Shown here: piece by piece, positions 18,105-26,336 of the stretch | How the letters are laid out: every line of letters begins with the position of its first letter | Position numbering within the stretch: position 1 is the first letter of the stretch | Source: Bacteroidaceae bacterium | GTDB taxonomy: Bacteria > Bacteroidota > Bacteroidia > Bacteroidales > Bacteroidaceae | Direction of reading: 5' to 3' | DNA length: 64,000 nt | Assembly: GCA_024699495.1 (NCBI GenBank) | Contig: JAILPK010000025.1 | Span: 37,107 to 101,106 of the forward strand | Program-made: the position numbers and the translations under genes | Notes under the pieces: model-generated | What the model saw: the letters and a program-made list of their open reading frames with translations, nothing else | The model's database searches: none | Told to the model about the DNA's origin: nothing

Positions 18105-18139
18105 TTTTGTTCACCTTTCACACCTTTTCACTACTTTTG
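18105..18139 (+). promoter_or_regulatory. Promoter for GSCFA-murF/alr
   Basis: TTTTG at 18105-18109 and TACTTTTG at 18132-18139, spaced by 22 bp, 41 bases before the GSCFA ATG. It is divergent from the dxs -7 box. Confidence 0.6.
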
Positions 18140-18180
18140 CAGATGACAAAACAAAACTAATCCTGTCATTAGCCTTCATA

Positions 18181-19107
18181 ATGATGCAATTTTCCACTAA
18201 AGTATCTGTTCCACCACCTGCCAGAGCTCTCTCGGTAAACAGTCATGTAGCATTTTTCGGCTCTTGCTTTGCTGAGCATGTCGGAGCTCGGATGAAAATG
18301 AGCGGCCTGCCGGCTCTGGTCAACCCCTTTGGAGTTCTCTATAACCCTCTGTCTATCCTTCAGGCGCTGACCCAGAATCCCACATCTGACACGCTATATT
18401 TCTGCGATGATGCCGGTACCTGGCATTGCTGGCTGACAGACAGCAGCTTCAACGCTTCTTCGATAGAGGCCTGCAAGGCGGGTATACTGACAGCCCGCGG
18501 ACGGGTCTTCGAGTGGAGACCGGACACGGTAATCATCACTCTTGGCACCAATCGCTACTATGAGCGTCTGGAGCCCGCACCCTTGGCCGTAGGCAATTGC
18601 CACAAACAGCCCTCGGCCACATTCCGGGAGGTTACGCTCACTCTTGAAGAGACCATTACCATATTGAATTCCATCTGTATGCTTTTCCCTTCGGCGCAGG
18701 TCGTTTTCACCGTCTCCCCCTTCAGATATTCCAAATACGGATTCCACGATAGCCAGCTGGCCAAGAGCACTCTGCTCCTTGCTATCGATGCTGTCCAGAA
18801 AGCCCGTTCGGAACAGGTGTGCTATTTCCCCGCCTATGAGCTCGTGCTTGACGAGTTACGCGACTATCGCTTCTATGCCGAGGATATGCTTCACCCCTCA
18901 TCACAGGCGATAGACTACGTGTGGGAGAGATTTGTACAATCATATATGGACGATGAGTGCCATCGCTATTTTGTTGATTTTGAGCCTATACGCAAGGCCT
19001 TGTCTCATCGTCCCAATGACCAGACGTCGCCGCAGACGTCCGAATTCCTAAAGCAGACACATCAGCGATTTGCAGAGCTGATATCCAAATATAATATCGA
19101 ACCATGA
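18181..19107 (+). CDS. GSCFA domain-containing protein
   Basis: 308 aa. The name-giving motif FGSCFAEHVG lies near residue 30, followed by VNPFGVLYNPLSIL and, later, the VFTVSPFRYSKYGFHDSQLAKSTLL block seen in GSCFA proteins of Bacteroidota. The serine in GSCFA and the SGNH-hydrolase-like layout suggest an esterase or acyltransferase, but the reaction is undefined. The stop overlaps the murF-alr start by 4 nt, so the two are coupled; the pairing suggests a cell-envelope role. The second methionine (18184) is an equally good start. Confidence 0.88.
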   Translation: MMQFSTKVSVPPPARALSVNSHVAFFGSCFAEHVGARMKMSGLPALVNPFGVLYNPLSILQALTQNPTSDTLYFCDDAGTWHCWLTDSSFNASSIEACKAGILTARGRVFEWRPDTVIITLGTNRYYERLEPAPLAVGNCHKQPSATFREVTLTLEETITILNSICMLFPSAQVVFTVSPFRYSKYGFHDSQLAKSTLLLAIDAVQKARSEQVCYFPAYELVLDELRDYRFYAEDMLHPSSQAIDYVWERFVQSYMDDECHRYFVDFEPIRKALSHRPNDQTSPQTSEFLKQTHQRFAELISKYNIEP

Positions 19108-21617
19108 CATATTCCATCCAGACCATTTCTGATATCATCGGAGCAGAACATGTGGGTGATTCCAATGCCCAAATTGACTGGCTGCTCACAGACAGCCGTT
19201 CGCTCACATTTCCAGAAGAAAGCCTTTTTTTTGCCATAAGGACCAGTAAGAACGACGGTCACCGCTTCATAGGCGAGCTATATCGTCGCGGTGTGCGCAA
19301 TTTTGTAGTAGAGCACCTGCCGGAAATGCTCATGCCTGACGCCAATTACTTGCGGGTGCCCTCGACTATGACTGCCCTGCAGACACTTGCCCGCAGTCAT
19401 CGCGAACAATTTGACATACCCATTGTTGGCATCACCGGCAGCAACGGAAAGACTATAGTCAAGGAGTGGCTGTATCAGCTGATGGCCGACAACGAAACCG
19501 TGACCCGCTCCCCGCGTTCATGGAACTCGCAACTCGGCGTTCCGCTTTCTGTGTGGCGCCTGGAGCAGACAACTACGCTCGGCATCTTCGAGGCCGGCAT
19601 TTCCGACCCCGGATATATGGAGGCCCTGCAGTCTATAATCCAGCCTACCATCGGAATCCTGACATGCATCGGACCTGCCCACGATGAGAATTTCGGCTCG
19701 CGACGAGAAAAATGTCTCAACAAACTATGCCTCTTCCGCGACGCAAAGACTCTCATCTACCATGCCGACGACGAACTCATCAACGAGTGTATTTCCCACT
19801 CTGACTTCAGATCCAATCTGATTGGCTGGAGTTCTGAGAATCCTTCGGCACCTATATATATAAGTGGTATTGTCAAAGGTTCAACTACAACCGAAGTTGC
19901 ATACTCTGTGGCAGCCTCCGACATATTCCCGCGACAGATGGCAGGCAGTTTCACCTTGCCGTTCATAGACGATGCCAGCATTGAGGATGCCATTCATTGC
20001 TTCTGTGCCGGTATTTGCCTTGGTCTCGCACCCGACAGTATAGCGCAGAGAATATCTCATCTCGAGCCTGTGGCTATGCGCCTTGAGGTGAAAGAGGGTC
20101 TTCACGGATGCACCCTCATCACAGACTCATACAACAGCGATCTCAACTCTCTCGAAATCGCTTTGGATTTCATGCGCCGCCGTCCTGATCACGAAGGGCG
20201 CCGCCGCACTCTTATCCTCTCCGACATAAAGCAGACAGGTCTCGGACTTATGGACTTGTACAGGCATGTGCTGGACCTGACCGGACAATATGGAATAGAG
20301 GAACTCATTGGTATTGGGCCGGAGATCAGCGCCGCCATGAAGTCACTCGGTCTCAGTCCTGACAACCTATTTCCCTCAACGGCCGATTTTCTCTCTTCCG
20401 GGCTGTTCGAGTCGTTGAGCGATCGCGTAATCCTCATCAAGGGTGCGCGTTCCTTCCGCTTTGAGCATATCACCGAGGCACTTGAGAAACGGGTGCATGA
20501 GACTATACTCGAGGTGAATCTCTCAGCTCTCAGCGAAAACCTCCGCTACTACCGATCTTTCATGCGTCCAGAAACAAAGATGGTATGCATGGTGAAGGCA
20601 TCGGCTTATGGTGCTGGAGCCGTAGAGGTGGCAAAGACACTGCAGGCCGCAGGAGTTGACTATCTGGCAGTAGCCGTTGCTGACGAAGGGGCAGAACTAC
20701 GTCGTGCCGGCATCACAGCCAACATCATAGTAATGAATCCGGAGATGTCTTCCTTTCACACGTTGTTCGAATTCCGTCTGGAGCCCGAGGTCTATTCGTT
20801 CCGTCTGCTCAAAGCCCTCATACATACAGCCGAACGCGCAGGTATTACCAATTATCCGATTCACCTGAAACTGGATACGGGAATGCATCGTCTGGGCTTC
20901 GATCCGGAGAAGGACCTTTCCGAAGTGATTCATCTGCTCACATCACAGACAGCCCTCATCCCACGTAGTGTGTTCAGTCATTTTGTAGGTTCAGACAGCG
21001 AGGAGTTCGACCAGTTCTCTGCGCTCCAGTTTGAGCGCTTCATCAAAGCCACAGAACAGCTGCAGGCTTCATTCCCACATCATATATTGCGGCATATATG
21101 CAACTCTGCCGGCATAGAGCACTTCCCCGAGAGGCATCTGGATATGGTGCGACTCGGACTCGGACTATATGGAATCAATCCCATCACTCCGCCACACAGC
21201 GCATCTTCGTCTGTCAACCTGCAGCTGACTCCCATTTCCACCCTCAAGACAACAATCCTACAGATTCGCCAGGTGCCCAAGGAAGACACAGTAGGCTATT
21301 CGCGCAAGGGCCATCTTACCCGTGACAGTCGCATCGCGGCCATACCTATAGGTTATGCCGATGGGTTGAACCGCCATCTCGGACGCGGCAAAGGCTATTG
21401 CCTCGTGGCAGGAAAGAAGGCACCATATATCGGCAATATATGCATGGATGTATGCATGATTGACGTAACTGACATCCCGTGTGAGGAGGGCGATGCCGTT
21501 CTCATTTTCGGGCCCGAACTGCCCCCGTCTGTTCTTGCCGATGCCATTGATACCATCCCTTACGAAATTCTGACATCGGTATCTCCCCGTGTCAAGAGAA
21601 TCTACTATTGGGAGTAA
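19104..21617 (+). CDS. murF-alr: Bifunctional UDP-MurNAc-tripeptide:D-Ala-D-Ala ligase / alanine racemase
   Basis: 837 aa fusion. Residues 1 to about 455 are a Mur ligase with the ATP loop GITGSNGKT (109-117) and the later LITDSYNSDLNSLE block. Residues about 465 to 837 are a fold-type III alanine racemase with the PLP lysine K498 in MVCMVKASAYGAGAVEV and the catalytic-tyrosine region VGYSRKG. The racemase supplies D-Ala and the ligase adds D-Ala-D-Ala to the peptidoglycan precursor. This fusion is known in Bacteroidota, so it is not an assembly artefact. It is translationally coupled to the GSCFA gene by a 4-nt overlap. Confidence 0.95.
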   Translation: MTYSIQTISDIIGAEHVGDSNAQIDWLLTDSRSLTFPEESLFFAIRTSKNDGHRFIGELYRRGVRNFVVEHLPEMLMPDANYLRVPSTMTALQTLARSHREQFDIPIVGITGSNGKTIVKEWLYQLMADNETVTRSPRSWNSQLGVPLSVWRLEQTTTLGIFEAGISDPGYMEALQSIIQPTIGILTCIGPAHDENFGSRREKCLNKLCLFRDAKTLIYHADDELINECISHSDFRSNLIGWSSENPSAPIYISGIVKGSTTTEVAYSVAASDIFPRQMAGSFTLPFIDDASIEDAIHCFCAGICLGLAPDSIAQRISHLEPVAMRLEVKEGLHGCTLITDSYNSDLNSLEIALDFMRRRPDHEGRRRTLILSDIKQTGLGLMDLYRHVLDLTGQYGIEELIGIGPEISAAMKSLGLSPDNLFPSTADFLSSGLFESLSDRVILIKGARSFRFEHITEALEKRVHETILEVNLSALSENLRYYRSFMRPETKMVCMVKASAYGAGAVEVAKTLQAAGVDYLAVAVADEGAELRRAGITANIIVMNPEMSSFHTLFEFRLEPEVYSFRLLKALIHTAERAGITNYPIHLKLDTGMHRLGFDPEKDLSEVIHLLTSQTALIPRSVFSHFVGSDSEEFDQFSALQFERFIKATEQLQASFPHHILRHICNSAGIEHFPERHLDMVRLGLGLYGINPITPPHSASSSVNLQLTPISTLKTTILQIRQVPKEDTVGYSRKGHLTRDSRIAAIPIGYADGLNRHLGRGKGYCLVAGKKAPYIGNICMDVCMIDVTDIPCEEGDAVLIFGPELPPSVLADAIDTIPYEILTSVSPRVKRIYYWE

Positions 21618-21914
21618 ATGGCTTCAAGAATTTTATTGTTCTTTATTTGAATCTGTTTTTTTGCTGGAAATCAACTAGTTTGGCGTGCACTTTGATCGTT
21701 TTATGAAGCGTTGCAATTATGCATAATTTTCACGGCGGAATGTATTTTAGGCATTTTTGAATGTTAGACACTAATACCTGTACTTTTATTACAAGGTCTT
21801 TTCTTCTATACGTGCTTTTTTGTGGCAATAATAGAAGAATAGAAGGGATAAGCGTCCAGTCCGACTTGAAGAAAGATTGTGGGAAGTTAACCTGAATGTG
21901 TCTTGTGTGCATTA
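21618..21914. other. Intergenic region between convergent murF-alr and PHP genes
   Basis: 297 bp, AT-rich, without a credible gene. The 60-aa minus-strand ORF at 21730-21912 has no recognisable features. I see no clear terminator hairpin. Confidence 0.6.
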
Positions 21915-22640
21915 TTAAGGCTGTGCCTTAATTCCCATGTAATTCATGGCAGCCTCGGGTTGCCAGTTTAGAACCAGTTCGTCGGGGAACTTTGCCTCTT
22001 CGAGTAAGGGTAGGGCATAGCGGTAGTCTGCAATGGAAAAGGAGATGTGTGCATCCGAGCCGAGAATCACGGGAACGTCATATTGTTTGCACAGTCGGAG
22101 GATTTCCATATTGTTCGGCTTCGCCTGCTGCTTGTTTCGCAGAGGGATGAGACTTGAAGAGTTTATTTCGAGCAAAGTATGGGTGTCGCGTGCGGCAAGC
22201 ACAATAGGCTCAAAATCCAGTTCTGCCGTTCCGTCCCCAGGGTGGCTTATAATATTTGTCCATGGGTTACGTATGGCGTTCACCATACCCTCTGTGTTTT
22301 GCTCGCGAGTTCCACCCTTCCAGCATAGGATATGAATACCTGCAATAATAATATCCATGCATTTGTAGTGCCTTTCGTCCAAATCCAGTTGGCCGGTGCA
22401 GTCCAGTATATTTAGTTCTGCTCCGAGCAGCAGTCGTACCCCATACATCTCTCTAGGCACTATGTGCAGGTTGCGGAAATAAATGCTGTCGCAACTCCCA
22501 GGTAGGGTAGGGCCGTGCTCTGTAATGCCAAGAATCTGAATGCCTTTCTCCGCGGCAGCTTTAGCCATTTCCTGAATAGTGCTATATGCATGCCCCGAAG
22601 CTATTGTATGTGTATGTAGATCAATTAGAGGAGTTCTCAT
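21915..22640 (-). CDS. PHP-domain phosphatase (YcdX-like)
   Basis: 241 aa, a full PHP metallophosphoesterase. Metal ligands are visible in order: DLHTHT near the N-terminus, ITEHG, GAELNI, IISHPGDG and the C-terminal GSDAHIS. The length matches the YcdX type (about 245 aa), which hydrolyses small phosphate esters with a trinuclear metal site, rather than histidinol phosphatase or DNA polymerase PHP domains. No histidine biosynthesis or polymerase genes are adjacent. Monocistronic on the minus strand; no promoter match was found. Confidence 0.88.
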   Translation of the reverse strand: MRTPLIDLHTHTIASGHAYSTIQEMAKAAAEKGIQILGITEHGPTLPGSCDSIYFRNLHIVPREMYGVRLLLGAELNILDCTGQLDLDERHYKCMDIIIAGIHILCWKGGTREQNTEGMVNAIRNPWTNIISHPGDGTAELDFEPIVLAARDTHTLLEINSSSLIPLRNKQQAKPNNMEILRLCKQYDVPVILGSDAHISFSIADYRYALPLLEEAKFPDELVLNWQPEAAMNYMGIKAQP

Positions 22641-23065
22641 TTACTGATTATAAATTGTTTCACTTTGAAGTTGAAACGTTTTTATTACGTTTTACGCAGG
22701 GTCTTTGGAATATATTTGCTCAACAGCGAATATATCTGCAGCTAAGCAGATGCTATTGCTCTACACCGATTTTTACCGGTGGTTATGTGGATTCTATTGT
22801 TCAATGCTGTTTAGTCCAAGAAGCTAAGTAGATTCTGTTCCCAATATTGTTTTGTTAAGAGTTTTGGGGCGGCATTTTGAATCGCTCCGAAATTATCGGG
22901 ATAAGAGGTAGTATCCAATCGGTATATAGTCATAAAAACTCATCAGAAACTTCCTAACTTTCATCTCAACCTTCTTTGTTCCAGCTGCTCTTAATTCTCG
23001 CATCTTGGCATTCAGTTCTCATCTTTCACCTTTCAGCTCTCACTTTTCAATTATTTACCTCTCAC
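22641..23065. other. Intergenic region upstream of the PHP gene
   Basis: No credible gene. It contains a small hairpin (ATCTGC agctaa GCAGAT) near 22733-22750, and from about 22975 a pyrimidine-rich stretch of word-like repeats (TTCTCATCTTTCACCTTTCAGCTCTCAC) leading into the octamer array. Confidence 0.6.
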
Positions 23066-23192
23066 CTCAAAAACTCGAAAACTCAAAAACTCAAGAATTT
23101 ACTAACCTAAGAAACAAATCGTCAACAACTTAAGGACTTACGAACTCAAGGACTTACGAACTCAAGAACTTAAGAACTCAAAAACTCAATAG
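23066..23192. repeat. Degenerate 8-bp tandem array abutting the nitroreductase stop codon
   Basis: Four octamers in register at 23066-23097 (CTCAAAAA, CTCGAAAA, CTCAAAAA, CTCAAGAA) and eight at 23129-23192 (CTTAAGGA, CTTACGAA, CTCAAGGA, CTTACGAA, CTCAAGAA, CTTAAGAA, CTCAAAAA, CTCAATAG). The last unit contains the nitroreductase stop codon. Confidence 0.85.
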
Positions 23193-23734
23193 AATGAGAC
23201 TATAGAGTCCAGTTCTTTGCGGGGCGGACGCTGAGCATCTTCAATCCGATGACCAACTGCTATAACAGCAGCTATGGTTTCATCCTCCGGGATATTCAGC
23301 AGGACGCGAATCGATGGTTCGTTGCGGATGCCAATAACCAGAGTGTCCAACCCTATTTCGGCAGCTTTCAGAAGCAGGTAGGCATTCTGCAGCCCCAAAT
23401 CATAGAACCCCCAGCCGTTGCCGACTTCGTTGTCAGCCACGCCTTCTCGGTTAAACCCTACGATATTATGCCGGAAAGTGGTCACGATGAGGGCCTTTGC
23501 CCCTTCGGTCTTCTGTGGGTTAGTTCCTCCGAGACAATCGCGCAATTTAAGTACAAGGTCTGGAGAACATACAACATGATATCGGCTGGTCTGCTGATTT
23601 TTCCATGACGGAGCTTCTTGGGCAAATTTGATTACAGTTTCAAGTTCGGCTCTGCTCACTGACTGTGAAGCGTCATATTTGCGGATACTGCGGCGTGTTG
23701 CTGCAATTTCATCCAAAGTCTTTACACTCTTCAT
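23186..23734 (-). CDS. Nitroreductase family protein
   Basis: 182 aa FMN-dependent oxidoreductase. The N-terminal ATRRSIRKYDASQSVSRAELE is the nitroreductase signature binding the FMN phosphate, followed by APSWKNQQTSRYHVV; the C-terminal half (GLQNAYLLLKAAEIGLDTLVIGI...AAVIAVGH) contacts flavin and NAD(P)H. The physiological substrate is not determined by sequence. It has a good -7 box 23 bases upstream of the ATG and its stop lies inside an octamer repeat array. Confidence 0.9.
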   Translation of the reverse strand: MKSVKTLDEIAATRRSIRKYDASQSVSRAELETVIKFAQEAPSWKNQQTSRYHVVCSPDLVLKLRDCLGGTNPQKTEGAKALIVTTFRHNIVGFNREGVADNEVGNGWGFYDLGLQNAYLLLKAAEIGLDTLVIGIRNEPSIRVLLNIPEDETIAAVIAVGHRIEDAQRPPRKELDSIVSFY

Positions 23735-23756
23735 ATCTGTTACTGTTTTTCATCTG

Positions 23757-23764
23757 CAAAGGTA
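23757..23764 (-). promoter_or_regulatory. Predicted -7 element (TACCTTTG) for the nitroreductase gene
   Basis: CAAAGGTA on the plus strand; exact match 23 bases before the ATG. Confidence 0.6.
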
Positions 23765-23856
23765 GTCAATTTATTCGGTTTCACCAATTAAAACCGGCAA
23801 AAATAAATTTCTAAAGCATCACTACTTACGCAAGAATTGTTTTCTAAATATTGCTG

Positions 23857-24225
23857 CCCGGTAAACCACATGTTCACATGTTCGTTAAGTTCAGCATTTT
23901 GTCAAACATATTTATGCTTATATAACTCTATTTCGAACGGCTTCCACGACCTCATTGAACGAGAGTGAAATGACAGTGAGTCGAGGCATGTTTAATCTGA
24001 GACGGCCGTCTCAGATTCAGGTGACGGCTGTCTCAGATTCAGGTGACGGCCGTCTCAGATTCAGGTGACGGCTGTCTCAGATTAAATTAATGCCGATACA
24101 TGAAGAATTGATAGTCGTTCGACGTAGAGTTGTGAGGCGTGAGAAGTAGAGTTGTGAGACGTGAGACGTAGAGTTATGAGACGTGAGAAGTGGAGTTATG
24201 AGACGTGAGAAGTAGAGTCGTTACT
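23857..24225. repeat. Dispersed intergenic repeat element, copy A, with two 22-bp arrays
   Basis: Layout: a 5' unique part (CCGGTAAACCACATGTTCACATGTTCGTTAAG... to GACAGTGAGTCGAGG), then 4 x 22 bp GACGGCYGTCTCAGATTCAGGT (24001-24088), a 27-bp linker, then 5 x 22 bp of a second unit, CGTGAGAAGTAGAGTTGTGAGA type (24116-24225). The first array opens with a perfect 24-nt palindrome, AATCTGAGACGGCCGTCTCAGATT (23994-24017). The same element recurs in the same orientation at 49688-50045 with about 85 percent identity by eye in the 5' part. It holds no ORF of note, and the 22-bp period is not a multiple of three. Confidence 0.9.
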
Positions 24226-24594
24226 AGCTCAAATTGGAATCTTTACACGTTATTACAAATAGCGATAAATCACAGGTAACCAATAAGATATAGTAAGAAC
24301 TCTAAATAGTATATTCAACTCTACACATATATCTTTATTGTTGAATACTTTTCAGAAGAATCTTGCGTGTCATAGCTGATATTGCTACTGATGAAGTAAA
24401 ACAATCAACAAGAGATTGTTGTTTTGAGCCGCTATTCGTTGAACTCGGGAACAGACAACTGTTTTGCTATGGGAACAGCGCAATCTGCCCTTACATCTTA
24501 TTTGCCTTGCTTGATCATTTGCTAAGCATTATTGTGGAATTTTCTTTGTCTTGTTTGTATTGGCTGATGATGACAATTTGCTGGTATGCGGCGT
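24226..24594. other. Intergenic region downstream of the nuclease gene
   Basis: AT-rich spacer between element A and the nuclease stop. The 82-aa plus-strand ORF 24363-24611 has no recognisable domain and overlaps the nuclease gene end, so I do not call it. Confidence 0.5.
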
Positions 24595-26058
24595 TTACCG
24601 GTCGCTGTTGAACAGATATCTTTTGTGAAGGTATTCTATCCATTTCTGATGCTCTTCAGACAAGAAATAGTGAGACAATATTTCAAACAACTGCTCGTAG
24701 GTGAAGGTAAGGAATGAGTCTTTGCCTCGCTCTGTAAGCAGTTTGCGATAGTCTTCTGAAGCTATGTGGAAATGCGGGTTGGCATCAGGGAATACAGTCA
24801 TCGAGGTGAAATGCCGGATATCTCCTTTCAGAAGCATTGATGCTCCAAGGATATGGTTGCGCCATATCTGCCGCAGTGGGTCCGACACGAGGTCTGCATC
24901 ACTCTCTGGGAGATAGTAGCCAGAAGCGCTGGTGACCCGTCTGTAGTGGTATGACAGTCTTACGTTACCTGCATCATCGTGGGTGTTCTTATATTCAGTC
25001 TCCCCGATAGTATATTCGCGTTCTGTGTATTTCACTTCGATGCCAATAGCCCCCTTACTGCCGTCCTTGTGCCGATATATGACAAAAGTATCAAATGAGG
25101 TGCCGTCGTTGAGGTAGTCATTTTTGGGCTGAGGGGCATATTCAATTCTTACGCTCAGCACCTCGGCGATGTCATCCCGGCCCAGCATCTCATTGAAGCA
25201 TTCTTTGGTAGCTTCCTTGTTGCATTCCTGCATCATCGGGAAGAACAGGTTATATGGGATATGTTCACTTCTCAGGGCGTTATTGAGCAGGTTCATACCG
25301 ATTTTTGTCTTCCCTTCGCAATACAGTCTCATTATGTCCTGACGGAATCCTTCGTAAAAAACCAACCCCTGAAGCGCGTATTCCTCCTTCAGCCATGCTC
25401 CGTGATTGGGGCGCTCATCCCATATACTGACATCTCCCAATTGCTTGGCCCAAAGCTTCACTTGAGCCTCTTGGTGAAGTCTGGCTGCATGCACAAAAAC
25501 CGCATGTGAGTCAACCTCCGAATTTAAAATCCTCTCCCTGACGCTTGTCTTTTTCTCTGCAGGCAGGTTAAATTCCTTTTCTTTTATATCTTCACCTTCA
25601 CATATCCACGTGATGATTTGCTCTGCTATTTTGCGATAATGCTGGTCTATCAGAGTCACTCTATGCCATTTGCCGCTTACTTGCAGCTCTTCCACAAAGG
25701 GCCATTTGCCGGTGGCAATCCATTTTACTTTGCGGCAATGCCTGAAGCGTGGGCGTGCCTCTTGGTAGTAATAATCGCCGCTGACGATTCCGACGCCAAT
25801 TATGTAGTCAAATTCATTGCGTGCAAGGACGAAATCCCCGATGTTCATCACATTGGCAAATTCTCTCAGCAGTTTTCTGCCCTGGGTACTACTTCTTGCC
25901 GACCCGTAAACAGATACAAGTGCTGCGTCCAGTCCGCCCCTGACATTCATTATCTCATCCAGATCACCCACCTCCCTGTCTTCGGGAAGTCCGCAGGCCA
26001 TGAATCCCTTCTCGACATTTTCGCCGAACTGGCTGCCCTTGGCATCCGGCCAATACAT
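24595..26058 (-). CDS. EVE-like N-terminal domain fused to a PD-(D/E)XK nuclease-like domain
   Basis: 487 aa from the first ATG. Residues about 1-135 resemble the EVE/PUA-like N-terminal domain of McrB-type and related restriction proteins (ALVSVYGSARSS, GDFVLARNEFDYIIGVGIVSGDYYY, FRHCRKVKWI). The middle is helical. At 320-345 the pattern SFDTFVIYRHKDGSKGAIGIEVKYTE gives D323...E341-x-K343, a PD-(D/E)XK active site. Inference: a stand-alone, possibly modification-sensing, restriction-like endonuclease. Oddity: the frame stays open for 17 more codons upstream (INEKYQPDFSGKRIW) and the EVE-like first strand seems to span the ATG, yet no ATG, GTG or TTG is available there. The start is therefore uncertain. 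Flanked by repeat element A. Confidence 0.7.
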   Translation of the reverse strand: MYWPDAKGSQFGENVEKGFMACGLPEDREVGDLDEIMNVRGGLDAALVSVYGSARSSTQGRKLLREFANVMNIGDFVLARNEFDYIIGVGIVSGDYYYQEARPRFRHCRKVKWIATGKWPFVEELQVSGKWHRVTLIDQHYRKIAEQIITWICEGEDIKEKEFNLPAEKKTSVRERILNSEVDSHAVFVHAARLHQEAQVKLWAKQLGDVSIWDERPNHGAWLKEEYALQGLVFYEGFRQDIMRLYCEGKTKIGMNLLNNALRSEHIPYNLFFPMMQECNKEATKECFNEMLGRDDIAEVLSVRIEYAPQPKNDYLNDGTSFDTFVIYRHKDGSKGAIGIEVKYTEREYTIGETEYKNTHDDAGNVRLSYHYRRVTSASGYYLPESDADLVSDPLRQIWRNHILGASMLLKGDIRHFTSMTVFPDANPHFHIASEDYRKLLTERGKDSFLTFTYEQLFEILSHYFLSEEHQKWIEYLHKRYLFNSDR

Positions 26059-26250
26059 CCAAATGCGTTTCCCGGAAAAATCGGGCTGATATTTTTCGTT
26101 TATGATTTCTTATTTTGATTGTTTCTTGCGTGCAAATAAACTATCAAGGTACGCCAATTTGTGGCAGATGGTTGTAAAATTTGTTGCAAAAATACATTTT
26201 CTATCCTTATTTCAGCCTTCTTTGTCCTGAATTTATGGTTTCAGTTACTA

Positions 26251-26280
26251 AAAAGCCTTCCAACTCGAGTAGAAAGGCTT
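26251..26280 (-). terminator. Terminator of the GH2 gene
   Basis: Stem AAGCCTT / AAGGCTT with a 14-nt loop, 56 bp after the GH2 stop; on the minus strand it runs into TTTTTAG. Confidence 0.65.
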
Positions 26281-26336
26281 GTATCTAAGGTTGTGAAATG
26301 AGATTATGACTTTATTTACACCCTATTTAATAAGGT

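Noticed and set aside
19104-21617. MurF-Alr fusion as an assembly error
   Set aside because: The fusion is continuous, both active sites are intact, and it is known in Bacteroidota.
24001-24225. Possible CRISPR array
   Set aside because: The repeats are contiguous 22-mers with no variable spacers, and no cas genes are present. The same holds for copy B and the arrays at 8.0 and 47.3 kb.
24363-24611. 82-aa hydrophobic plus-strand ORF
   Set aside because: No recognisable domain, no promoter or ribosome-binding signal, and it overlaps the nuclease gene end.
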